Below are positions 11,808 through 20,738 of a stretch of 64,000 bases of DNA, one piece after another. The stretch's first letter is position 1; every line of letters begins with the position of its first letter. Source of the DNA: Perilla frutescens (Eukaryota; Streptophyta; Magnoliopsida; Lamiales; Lamiaceae); contig BRKX01000014.1 in assembly GCA_026008535.1 (NCBI GenBank), positions 54,175,006 through 54,239,005 of the forward strand, given 5' to 3'. The position numbers were made by a program, and so were the translations under genes. The notes beneath the pieces are model-generated. The model did no database searches, had not been told where the DNA came from, and saw only the letters and a list, made by a program, of their open reading frames with translations.

Positions 11808-13206
11808 AGGGAGTTTCTATTTGCACCACAATAATTACTCTTTGCATCACAAAATAAATTAATTAAAAAATAATCAATTATGAAATTACTTAATTGCCCT
11901 TATTAAATAAAAATATAAAAATTCAAAATTAAATAAAATAAAAGAAAAGGAAAAAGAAAAAAAGTGCCTCTTTCTTCCTCCACCCAACCGCCGTCGCTGC
12001 CATCTTTCTCCCAACAACCCAGCGCCGCCTGCCAAATTCTGAAAATACTTCCTCGTAACCGAAGTTAGATGAACAAGATTCATTCGAGATTCCTAAAAAT
12101 ATGCAGAAACAACCATGCCTTGACCATCATCCTTGATCACCACCTCCTTCTCCACACAATGGTGCAGCCTCTCGAGCTCCGCCTCCGCCTGCCCTTACAA
12201 GCACTCGAACAACCTCATCTTCCCCGAATTCCTCGTCTCCAGAGACAAGTAATAACCATAGGCATAGCTCCACTTGAGCACGCGTCGACACTCTACAATT
12301 TGCTCCCACGCCTCAGCCACAGAGTCCAGCGTAGCCAACTCGCCCTGCCCCCAGCACCCTACTGGACCATCGCACCTCCTCCTCGCACGATCCAAGCCAT
12401 CTGCAGCCATCTTCCTCGATCTCTCGTTCGAACACCACCTCTCGTAGTAATGCGTGTATCTCTCCAAATATTTCCTCGCATTCTCTCTACTCTTCTCAGC
12501 ATCCTTCTTTCCCTTAAACTTATTGCATTCATAATAACCACCGTCGTGGTCCTTCCACGGTCCGAGGCAAACCCAACAGAACTCGAATTTGCAGGAAGCT
12601 CCACACCTCATGTGATTGCAGCCTTGGTTTTTCTCAATCGTCATTGAACACTTCGGGCATGGCTTCGTGTAAGTGAGGATCCAGTTCGTGTTCTCTGCCT
12701 CCGAGCTGTTCTTCTCCATCCACTCCGCCACCATCTTGCACTCCGCGGGGCGGTGGCTCTCCGCCGCACACCTCCAGCAGAACTTGAACGAGCAATCACA
12801 GGCCACGTCATTGCTCTCGCTTACATCTTGATCGAACTTGATTGCACGATCGCAGCCGGGTGAAGGGCACCACTTCCTTTTCTGATTTTGCTCCACGTAG
12901 GATCGACGGAGATATGTATAGTACTTCTCTTTGTCGCCTTCTGACGCCAGCATGTCGACCGTATCGGTGTCGGCGTCGGCGTCGGCGGGCAGAGAAAGAG
13001 GTGACGGCCGGAGAAGAAGGTGAAGTGGAGGTGCAAGTTCTGTTTATATTTTTATTTTACTGATTTTAAGTTTTTTTTTAAGTAAAACACATATTTTAGA
13101 TGGAAGGGCATTATTGTAAATGTTAGTGGTGCAAAGAGTAAAAATAGGAGTGCAATTAGTAGTTGTGGTGCAAAGAACAAATTTGATGGTGCAAATAGAA
13201 ACTCCA
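11808..13206. mobile_element. Pack-MULE-like element carrying an RBR E3 ligase fragment
   Basis: The termini are GGAGTTTCTATTTGCACCA (left) and its inverse TGGTGCAAATAGAAACTCC (right), with a second inverted motif CTTTGCA(T/C)CAC slightly inside each end. A 9-bp direct repeat AATATTAAT lies at 11799-11807 and 13207-13215; the left end has two extra bases before the inverted repeat. A 9-bp duplication fits Mutator-like elements. Between the ends is a GC-richer piece of an Ariadne-type gene in minus orientation and no transposase, the definition of a Pack-MULE. The composition shift from AT-rich flanks to the captured segment is abrupt. Confidence 0.75.
12010..12956 (-). pseudogene. Truncated, frameshifted Ariadne-type RBR E3 ubiquitin ligase fragment
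   Basis: The open frame from ATG 12953 to 12195 (252 codons) begins at the linker after RING1 (MLASEGDKEKYY). It continues through an IBR domain (WCPSPGCDRAI, then CSFKFCWRC) and RING2 (CPKCSMTIEKNQGCNHMRC, then FEFCWVCLGPW), whose catalytic cysteine is the one in GCNHM. The first part of the Ariadne domain follows (YERW, LKWSYAYGYYL). RBR ligases pass ubiquitin through that cysteine. After LFECL the frame breaks; a shifted frame resumes with ELERLHHCVEKEV and, after a stop, LTSVTRKYFQNL. RING1, which binds the E2 enzyme, is absent, so a working ligase is unlikely. The fragment has no introns over its length. It sits wholly inside a Pack-MULE-like element and was probably captured. Confidence 0.88.
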
Positions 13207-13335
13207 ATATTAATATGAGGTTACCGATCGATACTCTCACGAGCTTCAACAAATTAATGTGTTTCTTAATTAATAATTACTAAAGTTATTAGAGATAACT
13301 AAAATATGTACGGATAAGGACGAATTGATATATAA

Positions 13336-13402
13336 GCACAAAGCTACCAAACCTCTTTAACACTCCATGTCAGTCATCGCAGTTGCACAAGGGATGCAAT
13401 CA
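13336..13402 (+). pseudogene. NLR leucine-rich-repeat fragment
   Basis: About 65 bp match the intact NLR at 8657-8720 (shared AGCTACCAAACCTCT and ACACTCCATGT...GTCATC). It is too short to encode anything and shows that a second NLR 3' end once lay here. Confidence 0.75.
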
Positions 13403-13639
13403 ATTGTTGGGAAATGTTAATTTGGAATAGAAAAATTTCAAAAAAAAAAATTCGAAACCATAAAAGTCGAGAAAATAAAATTTAAGATAAAAAAAATGTA
13501 AAGATTGAGATTGAAAAAACGTGTAGAGAATGGATATGTGATTGAATGTTATGTTGAAAAAATAAAATCAATATGTAATAATTATATTATATCAAGCGAT
13601 TACAATATACATAATATAATGTTCTCAATTTTTGTGGCC

Positions 13640-14264
13640 CCAAATTTTATTTTTTGACTTTTTTGGTTCCAAAATTAACACCCCCAAACATTTGTGAAGC
13701 AAGTTGTTAGTTTTGGGACCAAAAAAGTAAAAAAAATAAAATGTGGTACCATAAATGTTGAGTAATAAACTTTGGGAAGAAGAAAGTCAAATGTGGGACT
13801 AAAAGTGTATTTTTGAAAAAATAATTATATACCCTAATCAACAAGTGTAAAAATTAAACTAAAGTATAACCCATTGAAATCGGAGTGTAACATAGAATGT
13901 TGCACAAAATGTAGTAGATAATTTCATCCGTTGGCATTCACATCTAATTCTGAAATATCCATATGTAGTTTTAGTGCAATAATCTAGTAACATCTTACTG
14001 CACATAACCCCACAAAAATAAACAAATTATATATTTATTAATGATATTATTAATAGAAAATTTAAATTTAAATATTTTTAATTTATTTCGCGCCATGTCA
14101 ACACGAAAATTTTATATTTGTATCGTCACGGTATTGTGTTAACACAATAACATTATTATTCGTGCATGTACCTAAGAACAAATGCTTATTATATTGTATC
14201 ATGTTCATGTCGGTCTTATGGTATCAACAAAAAAAATACAACGACACGGTCACACGAATTACTA
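13640..14264. repeat. Degenerate copy of the region 3' of the NLR
   Basis: Segments 13735-13860 and 13965-14170 correspond, in the same order and orientation, to 9660-9800 and 10945-11150. The Stowaway junction region and the 825-bp hAT element are missing or reduced in this copy. Together with the LRR scrap at 13336 this looks like a decayed tandem duplicate of the NLR 3' half. Motifs of the GGTTCCAAAA...GGGACCAAAAAAG type at 13655-13730 form a small inverted repeat. No gene is seen. Confidence 0.6.
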
Positions 14265-14272
14265 GTTATAAC

Positions 14273-14567
14273 CAGTGTTTTTAAACCCGAACCGGTCCGG
14301 CCGGTCCGACCGGTTTAACCGCGAACCGGTCATATATCCGGTCCGGTTATATATGATTTCCGGATTGAAAATGACCCATAGCGAACCAGTCAAAAAACCG
14401 GTCGAACCTCTTAAACCCGGTGGAAACCGGTCGAACCGATCAAACCGGTCCATATTTAATTCTTTCATCGGTAAGGAGGATTCGAACCCACAATCTCCAA
14501 AAAATATACAATTTTTTATTATGCACTTAACCAACTATGCTAATACATGTTTTTATGATTTCTTGGA

Positions 14568-14603
<36 letters not shown>

Positions 14604-15184
14604 CACACAACTTGAAAATAACTAAATATCATTTTAATTAAATTCAATGATTAGTATATAATTAAAATAAATGTTTAAAATACATCTAATTTATCATTTT
14701 AGTTAAAATAAATGGAGAGAAGACATACAATCTAAAATAGTGACTAATAACATAAAGATTAACAATGTTTTAATTGTTATTAATTATACAATGTTCTTTA
14801 TAAATAAAATTAATATTTAATTTTTTGACATTTAATTATATATCTTCTCATAATTTAATATTTTGATGTTCTATGTTTATTTTAATTTAATAATTACTAT
14901 ATTTTAATTGTTTAACTTATGAAAAAAATATTGATAAACACTTTATTTACTTAGTATTAATATAAATTAAGTGCATTTTTTAAACTTAATTTAATATATT
15001 TATCATGATACAAGTTTGTTTATTTTATTTTATTTTATATTTTAACCTGTACATAGATAAAATATAAATAACTATCATATAACGGATCATCCGGTTTTTT
15101 AAAACGGTTCAACCGGTCGAACCAGTAACCCAGTGATCCAGTAAATTGACCGGTTCGATGTCCGGTCCGGGTTTAAAAACATTG
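14273..15184. mobile_element. Simple-motif hAT element (CCGGTTC family), 912 bp
   Basis: The termini CAGTGTTTTTAAACCCG and CGGGTTTAAAAACATTG are near-perfect inverted repeats, flanked by an exact 8-bp duplication GTTATAAC at 14265-14272 and 15185-15192. Inside each end lie arrays of overlapping ACCGGTC/GACCGGT motifs, which are self-complementary. The centre is very AT-rich, with an (AT)n run at 14573-14599, and has no transposase. The open frame at 14275-14625 is made of the motif array and is not a gene. Confidence 0.9.
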
Positions 15185-15544
15185 GTTATAACGTACTTAA
15201 TTGAAGTTGAATCCGACATAGAGGAAATGGATTGACTATAAAATGCACAACGCTTTCTTGAAAACTTCTATTTATTTGTTTATTCTTAAATCAATTTACT
15301 TTCAAATAAATGTTGCTTGGCTGTTCAACGATTTAATTGCTGTTTATATATCTTTGCTACCACAGATGTTTGGATTTTTTAACAGATTTGAGGCTAAGTC
15401 ATGTGTAATGCGTTATTTATGGTGAATATATCTTAAATGATATTGTGAGTTCTTGGCTATCTTTATTAATTAAGTTGGTTATTATTGGTTTTTTTTTTTC
15501 TCGAATTTTAATCTCATTATCATCTTCAAACACGAGCAGGTTGA

Positions 15545-15735
15545 TAAATTATTTTTGCATCATTCCATGATGAAGAAATCCATAAGGTTGAAATGGATTT
15601 TGCAAATTATACCGTTGAATATACATACCAGAGAACTTTGGGAGAAGAATAGAGAATTTGGGGAGGAAATTATAGAGAGAGAAGAATTTTTTGGGTTTAA
15701 ACTTCTATTCTTTCACTTCTCCAACCACTTCTTTA
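15545..15735. repeat. Dispersed repeat, copy 1 of 3
   Basis: The block holding TTTGCATCATTCCATGATGA and CCATAAGGTTGAAATGGATT recurs inverted at 30890-31130 and 63725-63945. Its left extension (15370-15545, TTGAGGCTAAGTCATGTGTA) also recurs near 23955 and, inverted, near 31090-31130. The 63 kb copy is part of the large inverted duplication described in the findings. No coding content. Confidence 0.7.
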
Positions 15736-15737
15736 CA

Positions 15738-16436
15738 CGGACGAAATTTTCTGCTGCATTTTGTGTATCACAATTAAATTTATTAATTTTTCTTTGATTT
15801 TTTAATTTAATTTCAATTTATTATATTTTATTTTAATTCTATACTTATTATTTAGATTTCATCCAACCCAACTAGGGTATATAGTTTTTTTAAAAAATAT
15901 TAAACTTTATTTTCTAATTAATAATATAAAAAAAATTTATATATTTTAGTTGGGTTGGATGAACCATAAGGAATAAGTATAAAATTAAAATAAAACATAA
16001 TATATTGAAATTGAATTAAAAATTTGAATTTTTTTAATAAATTTAATTGTGTAGCACCAAGTGTTGCACAAAATGTACATTTTGTGCAACACTTGGTGCT
16101 ACACAAATCAATTTATTAAATTTTCTTCGATTTTTTTATTCAATTTCAATTTATTATACTTTATTTTAATTTTACACTTATTATTTAGGGTTCATCCTAT
16201 CCAATTAGGGTGTATAATTAATTTTTCAATATTAAATTTCATTTTCTAATTAATAATTAATTATTTCTTAAAAAAAATTATATACCTTAATTAGGTATGA
16301 TGAACCCTAATTAATAAGTGCAAAATTAAATAAAAGCAGAATAAATTGAAATTGAATTAAAAAATTGAAGAAAAATTAATAAATTGAATCGTGTAGCACT
16401 AAGTGTTGTACAAAATATAGCAGATGATTTCTTCCG
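15738..16436. mobile_element. Two fused hairpin MITEs with a 60-bp perfect palindrome
   Basis: Two related MITE units (15738-16076 and 16077-16436) meet tail to tail. Each has ends of the type GAAATTTTCTGCTGCATTTTGTG and inner blocks TTTTACACTTATTATTTAGG / GTTCATCC / CCAATTAGGGT with their inverses. At the junction the sequence is a perfect palindrome from 16047 to 16106, centred between 16076 and 16077. A relative pair lies at 63085-63720. Confidence 0.75.
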
Positions 16437-16804
16437 GTAGTGAAAAGGGGACCACTAGTAATTTCACAGAATAAAATAAACATAACGTTAAAACAGAAAA
16501 ATGGGTAATAAATTATCTTATTTCGTAGAACACGTGTGCGGCTCAGATGCACTCCAAATCAACGGCTGGAACAACCTCGACAGGTCGCTTTAGCAACTTC
16601 AGATTAGTAAAAGACAGTTTTCTCCTTTTTCTTCCTTACGCATTTTCCCAATTTCCCCCATTTCACGATGAACCCTAACCTTCGATTTCTGATCGAAGAC
16701 TGAATTTTTATACACATCTCCTTCCCTCACCTCTCCAACATCCCGATTCATGACAATTTGTTGAACCGATCGTTGTTGTTTGATTTGTGCACCGATTAAT
16801 TAAC
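16437..16804 (+). promoter_or_regulatory. Upstream region of truncated NLR copy A
   Basis: This segment leads to the ATG of NLR relic A. It is repeated inverted at 62873-63080 with few differences (for example CCTTCGATTTCTGATCGAAG against its inverse, and the stretch TTTGTGCACCGAT). Because it differs from the upstream region of the intact NLR (6500-6746), the truncated lineage has its own leader. It has no open frame of its own that I believe. Confidence 0.5.
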
Positions 16805-17260
16805 ATGGCTTATGCTGCTGTGATTTCTCATATATACTCCCACCAATCCACAAATCACATCTGCACACAAGGAGCTGGAGCTGTTAGGCAATATTCTCAA
16901 GAGATTGGACGATCGCAGCAACAAAATAATTGATAGGAGTGTGATTAATGCACTGGATGCAAAGATAAGAGAGGCAGCAAACAAACTAGAAGACGTGATT
17001 GAAAGCTGGGTGTTTTATCGCTCTCCTCCACAACCTTACAAGGAAATCGAGATCGAGATCGAGATCGATTTGTTTATGAAGACAGTGAAGATGTTGAAAG
17101 AGGAGTACACACAGAGCTGGATAAGGCGCCTGCTGGAGAAGAAGACGTCGCTGTTCGGACAATAAAGAAGTCAACTCCCGCGGTCGGGTTATCGGGTTAC
17201 ACGGTGGAGAATTCCGGAGTCTCTAATTTCTACTACTTGAAGATATTGATCTAGTGCAAT
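16805..17260 (+). pseudogene. Truncated NLR copy A (coiled coil fused to an LRR scrap)
   Basis: Matches the intact NLR start (MAYAAVIS) but lacks 23 nt after codon 8, which shifts the frame. Coding-like sequence continues as DDRSNKIIDRSVINALDAK...LFMKTVKMLKEEY before another frame change. At about 17195 the text jumps from the linker before the P-loop (NLR residue ~137) to the last LRR region (NLR nt ~9045, TTTCTACTACTTGAAGATAT), so nearly the whole NB-ARC and LRR are gone. The same two lesions recur in copy D at 62455-62872. It converges on the DUF247 pseudogene that starts at 18787 on the other strand. Confidence 0.88.
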
Positions 17261-17440
17261 GAATTCCAGAGGTTTTCTTTTTTTAATGATTAATAATCTG
17301 AAATGAGATGCAACTGAGACATCAACTCTACAATTCATTTAGCTCTAATCACTGGATTACATGGTATTTCGTGTAAATAAGATTTTATGATTAATATTGA
17401 TACATAGAACATCTCACAATAAGTGAGGCTGGGTATCTAG

Positions 17441-18787
17441 CTAGGTGTTTCTTGGATTGATTGTGTAGTAAGTTTGGAGAAAAGTGAGGCAGAGAAGAAA
17501 GGCGGCGGCGAGGAGAGCTATAGCAGTCCATGTCTTGGCTTTGCTGTTGCAGTGCTCGTTGATTCTCATCTTCATCACATCAAAAGCTTGGGCGTTCTCT
17601 ATTCCGGGAGAATGAATCTCCTTGAATATTCTGACGACCTCTTCACTTCCCCCCACGAAGCTCACTATGATTCCCTTTTCTTGCAGCGCCTTCACATCCT
17701 TGGAGTCCTCAATCATTGATTTCATGAGGTTAAGATACGATGTCATCATCATGTCGGCGCAGGGCGTCCCTGGGGACATCTCCAGGGCCACCATGTTCGA
17801 GTAAGCGATTCTGTCATCTTTGGAGACTGCAAGAACAGGGAGGTGAAGCACTCCAAAGAAGTAATATATATGAATCAAACTTGATATCAAGAAGGAAGTT
17901 GGAGCTCGGTTTGAAGTAAATCCCCTTCGCTTTCAGTTCTGCCACAGATCGAAACGGCCGCCTTCTACCTGCTGCTGCTGCTGATGCATAGCTCTTTCTC
18001 CTCCACCATTTGCAGCATTTGAAAGTAGCCATCTCTTCCCCATAGCGATCTAAATCGAGAAGATTGTTGATCTTTGGATCTTCCGGATTGACCAGATTAG
18101 TAATACGGACCGCTTCAAGAAGGTGGAGAGGACAGTATTCATCTCTCACTAGGTACCAAGGAAGTTGTTTCAGCTTCGTGAAATCCCCCCCCCCCCCAGA
18201 AGTTAGGAAGCTCAAGAACCTAAGCATTAGTGCTTCGCCTTCTTCTTTGTTATGGCCATCGTATGCCGACTTAATTAGTGAGTTGATTACCCACCAAGGG
18301 ATCTGATTCTCCAACTTATAAGCAACATCGACCCACATTAAACTCATTTGGAACCAGCCGTCGAAACAGAAACGTAGTTTTCTCCTTACGGTTTTCTTCA
18401 TTCCGCTGCAATCATCTCCACAAAGCATAAGACGACGCAGGCGTCGCGGAGCATCATCTCCGCGAGTGCCTCGTCGTCGTACTCGTCTCGCGACAGCCCT
18501 CCATAGAAGTGCCGGATATCTCCTATCCGCTCTAGAATATCGGCCCGGAAGAGGTGGCGTCGGTGGTCTGCCTCGAGCATGATGTTGACGAGCTCGCCTT
18601 TCAATTTTGCAAACTCACGGCACTGGGGCTGGCGTTGGTGATATGTCCCCAGTAAAACGATGGAGGGATCGTACGCCTGCTCATCCACGGGGGCCTGGCC
18701 TCCTCCTCCTCCTCCTCCTCGTCGGAACTGCTGCTGCTGCGGCCGCTGGAGCTCCCCTTTCCACGTCGGCACGGTTGCTGCGGCCAT
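17441..18787 (-). pseudogene. DUF247 gene copy A, broken by frameshifts
   Basis: Reading from ATG 18787 on the minus strand gives MAAATVPTWKGEL and then DUF247 blocks DIRHFYGGLSRDEYDDEALAE and MMLRDACVVL. One extra G near 18397 shifts the frame. The next frame holds KLENQIPWWVINSLIKSAY, HLLEAVRITNLVNPE and ELKAKGIYFKPSS. A 4-nt AT expansion near 17870 shifts it again. The last frame carries VLHLPVLAVS, NMVALEMSPGTPC, DVKALQEKGIIVSFV and the terminal membrane helix AIALLAAAFLLCLTFLQ. Compared with copies B to D it lacks 13 residues before the helix; the deletion lies between two CATGGA words. It also lacks the conserved MRVLHRVPPRLREK block. DUF247 proteins are plant-specific membrane-anchored proteins; two of them are determinants at the grass S and Z self-incompatibility loci. 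This copy cannot make a full protein. Confidence 0.9.
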
Positions 18788-18894
18788 TGTTTCTGGAGAC
18801 TAAACTGTTCCCCATGCAGCCGTAGCGTAAGTTTCTATATTTGAAATTTTGCTGCTTGAATTGATTTGCTAGTTGCTGGGGATCCAAGGTGGAT

Positions 18895-19440
18895 CATATT
18901 GCTATTGATATAACTGGTTAAAGGAGAAGAAACCATGCTCCCTCCCTCACATTTAGCATAACGAGTTATACATAGATACTCAAATTATTTAAATCCTCTA
19001 TCCGTGTTCCACTTTGATTTTTATTCGATTTTCATCAAAAAAATAATTCAATTTCAATTTTGTTATGACTTATTTATATTTATTTTTTAATATTTATTTC
19101 TTGTTTTTTAGATAATATGATTTATTAATATGGTTAATTATTCTAAAAGTAGGATACATAATTTTTAAATTTTTTAATTTTTAGCAATAATTATTGATTA
19201 TGATTTGTAATACTATAATCATTCCCATTCAGAATTCAGAATATTTGAATTAAAATAAACGGCAAACACCGACTAAATCATGTGCAAGCCGTCGACCATA
19301 TCACTGGGAGCTAACTACCTAGGCAGGTGGTATGTATAATTTCATTAACAAATTTAATAAAATGCGGTTAATTATATATGCTGATCAAAGACTTTTTAAT
19401 TTGTTGAATCGGCCAATTTATAAAATATAAAATATATAAT
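18895..19440 (+). promoter_or_regulatory. NLR promoter relic without its gene, next to DUF247-A
   Basis: Words shared with the intact NLR upstream region include CACATTTAGCATAACGAGTT (6511-6530, one change), CACCGACTAAATCATGTGCAAG and AAAGACTTTTTAATTTGTTG, after which the intact gene would start. Here the sequence runs into AT-rich DNA instead. It lies head to head with DUF247-A (start 18787), so NLR and DUF247 units also sat back to back. An unrelated hairpin-like AT-rich insert lies at about 18990-19200. Confidence 0.6.
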
Positions 19441-19656
19441 TTTTTTTTGCTTAGTAAGGACAAACAAAATAAAGAACGAAGAAAAAAGAACGAACCAAAA
19501 TTGACAGAAATTGGTTTTTTTGGAGGAGATCGAACCAAAATCGACAATTCAGCAGTCTGATTTTTTTAGTTGCGGTTTAATTCTACTCAACACTATAATT
19601 TAGTAGCGGTTTGATTCTACTCAGTCCTATAACTCGGTGTCGATCGGTGTCTTGAA

Positions 19657-19973
19657 TGTGACGCCCGGGGCTGAAGTATCGAATGATCGCCGGTAAGGCA
19701 CAGACAAAGAACGGCTCCTGTCAGACTTTCAAGTGAATGAGTACATGAATGAACTGAATCCACCCGAAAGAGAGGGATTCCAAAGCTATACAGGAATGGG
19801 ACTGTATAGTTGAGGAGAGCTTAAATGATTTGATTGGGCCTACTCATAACACAAGGCGCATCTTTTTTTCTAGAGCTCGTTCCACCAAAACTGTAAAGTT
19901 AAGTGTGTTTGACTTGGGACAATAGTGGGATGGGTGACTCCTAATGGTTTGTGGGGACAGCCGGGTCGTTACA
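19657..19973. mobile_element. Solo LTR of a Cassandra-like TRIM containing 5S rRNA-like sequence
   Basis: The 317-bp unit has LTR-type ends TGTGACGCCCGGGG and CCGGGTCGTTACA. A 5-bp flank TTGAA / TTGGA (one mismatch) lies at 19652-19656 and 19974-19978. At about 19885-19950 it reads GTAAAGTTAAGTGTGTTTGA then GGGATGGGTGACTCC. These correspond to the internal control region of 5S rRNA (AGTTAAGCGTGCTTGG box A and GGATGGGTGACC box C). Cassandra elements are the known plant TRIMs whose LTRs carry 5S-derived pol III promoters. No second LTR is present, so it is a solo LTR. Confidence 0.8.
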
Positions 19974-20169
19974 TTGGAAGAGCGAGGATAATTGTTGGTC
20001 CAACTTAGATATTCTTTGAAATCGATAATTCTTTTATTTTGAATCCTTAAGGATGTAACAGAAAAAAATAATGTAATTTTATTTTTTCAAGATTCATATT
20101 TTCTTAAAAAATTAAAAAAATTGAATGTGCAATATAAAATACAACACTAAATGTGTAATAGACGATATT

Positions 20170-20690
20170 TGAATTAAAATAAACGGCAAACACCAACTAA
20201 ATCATGTGCAAGCCTCTTAATTTAATGGCAGGTGGGGAATATATAATTTCATGAACAAATTAAATAAAATGGGGTTATCGGATAAGTCGCGTGTAGGAGA
20301 AGAAGATGTCGCTGTTCGGAAAATATTGAAGTCAACTCCCGCGATCCGGTTATCGGATCAGCTGAGGAGGATAAAGAATGAGCGGGGAAAAAGTAAATTA
20401 CACTTTTGGTCTCGTAAGAATAGGGTCCAAACACTTTTAATCTTAAAATATACAATTTTGGTCCCAAGTTAATTTTGCCGACACTTTTGGCCCACAGTTT
20501 GTATTTCAACTTTTTTGATCCAAAAAATTAATGGACTATACTTAACATCCGTAAGACCCATCTTGCTCGATAAAATTTTGAACATCCAATCGTAGTTGAG
20601 CCTTTTGATTTAAGAGTGGGGGTGAGCATAGGACCAAAAGATGAGCTAAAGAATGCATTGGTGGATATATTATGAAGAGTATTATGAATT
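20170..20690 (+). pseudogene. NLR copy E: linker and NB-ARC scraps
   Basis: 20185-20270 resembles the NLR upstream region. 20275-20385 matches the linker before the P-loop (SAGEEDVAVR then LSDQLRRIKNE). 20545-20675 resumes just after the P-loop core (ATCCGTAAGACCCATCTTGC, EHPIV, DLRVGVSIGPKDELKNALVDI). The intervening 150 bp is an AT-rich insert with TTTTGGTCCCAAG and similar words, replacing the P-loop itself. No continuous frame exists. It stops at 20680, where DNA like the DUF247 5' flank begins. Confidence 0.85.
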
Positions 20691-20694
20691 TTGT

Positions 20695-20738
20695 TGTTTG
20701 AATTGATTTGTTAATTGCTGGAGATCGAAGGTGAATTA
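20695..20738. repeat. DUF247 5'-flank relic, split by the Helitron
   Basis: The text TTGAATTGATTTGTTAATTG and GAGATCGAAGGTG corresponds to 18845-18895 (inverse of the DUF247-A leader) and to 57128-57190 inverted. It continues at 22326 (GGTTAAAGAAGAAGAAACC), so the 1.6-kb Helitron landed inside it. The DUF247 body itself is absent here. Confidence 0.65.

Noticed and set aside
12069..12647. Plus-strand frame of 192 codons over the RBR fragment
   Set aside because: Shadow of the minus-strand RBR coding sequence; the cysteine-rich pattern is only in the minus frame.
14262..14625. Frames with repeated RSNRSNRS or DRFDRFDRF text
   Set aside because: Translation of ACCGGT-type arrays in a hAT end, not a protein.
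19885..19955. 5S rRNA gene
   Set aside because: Only part of a 5S sequence with many changes, enclosed by LTR-type ends; a Cassandra-like LTR explains it better.
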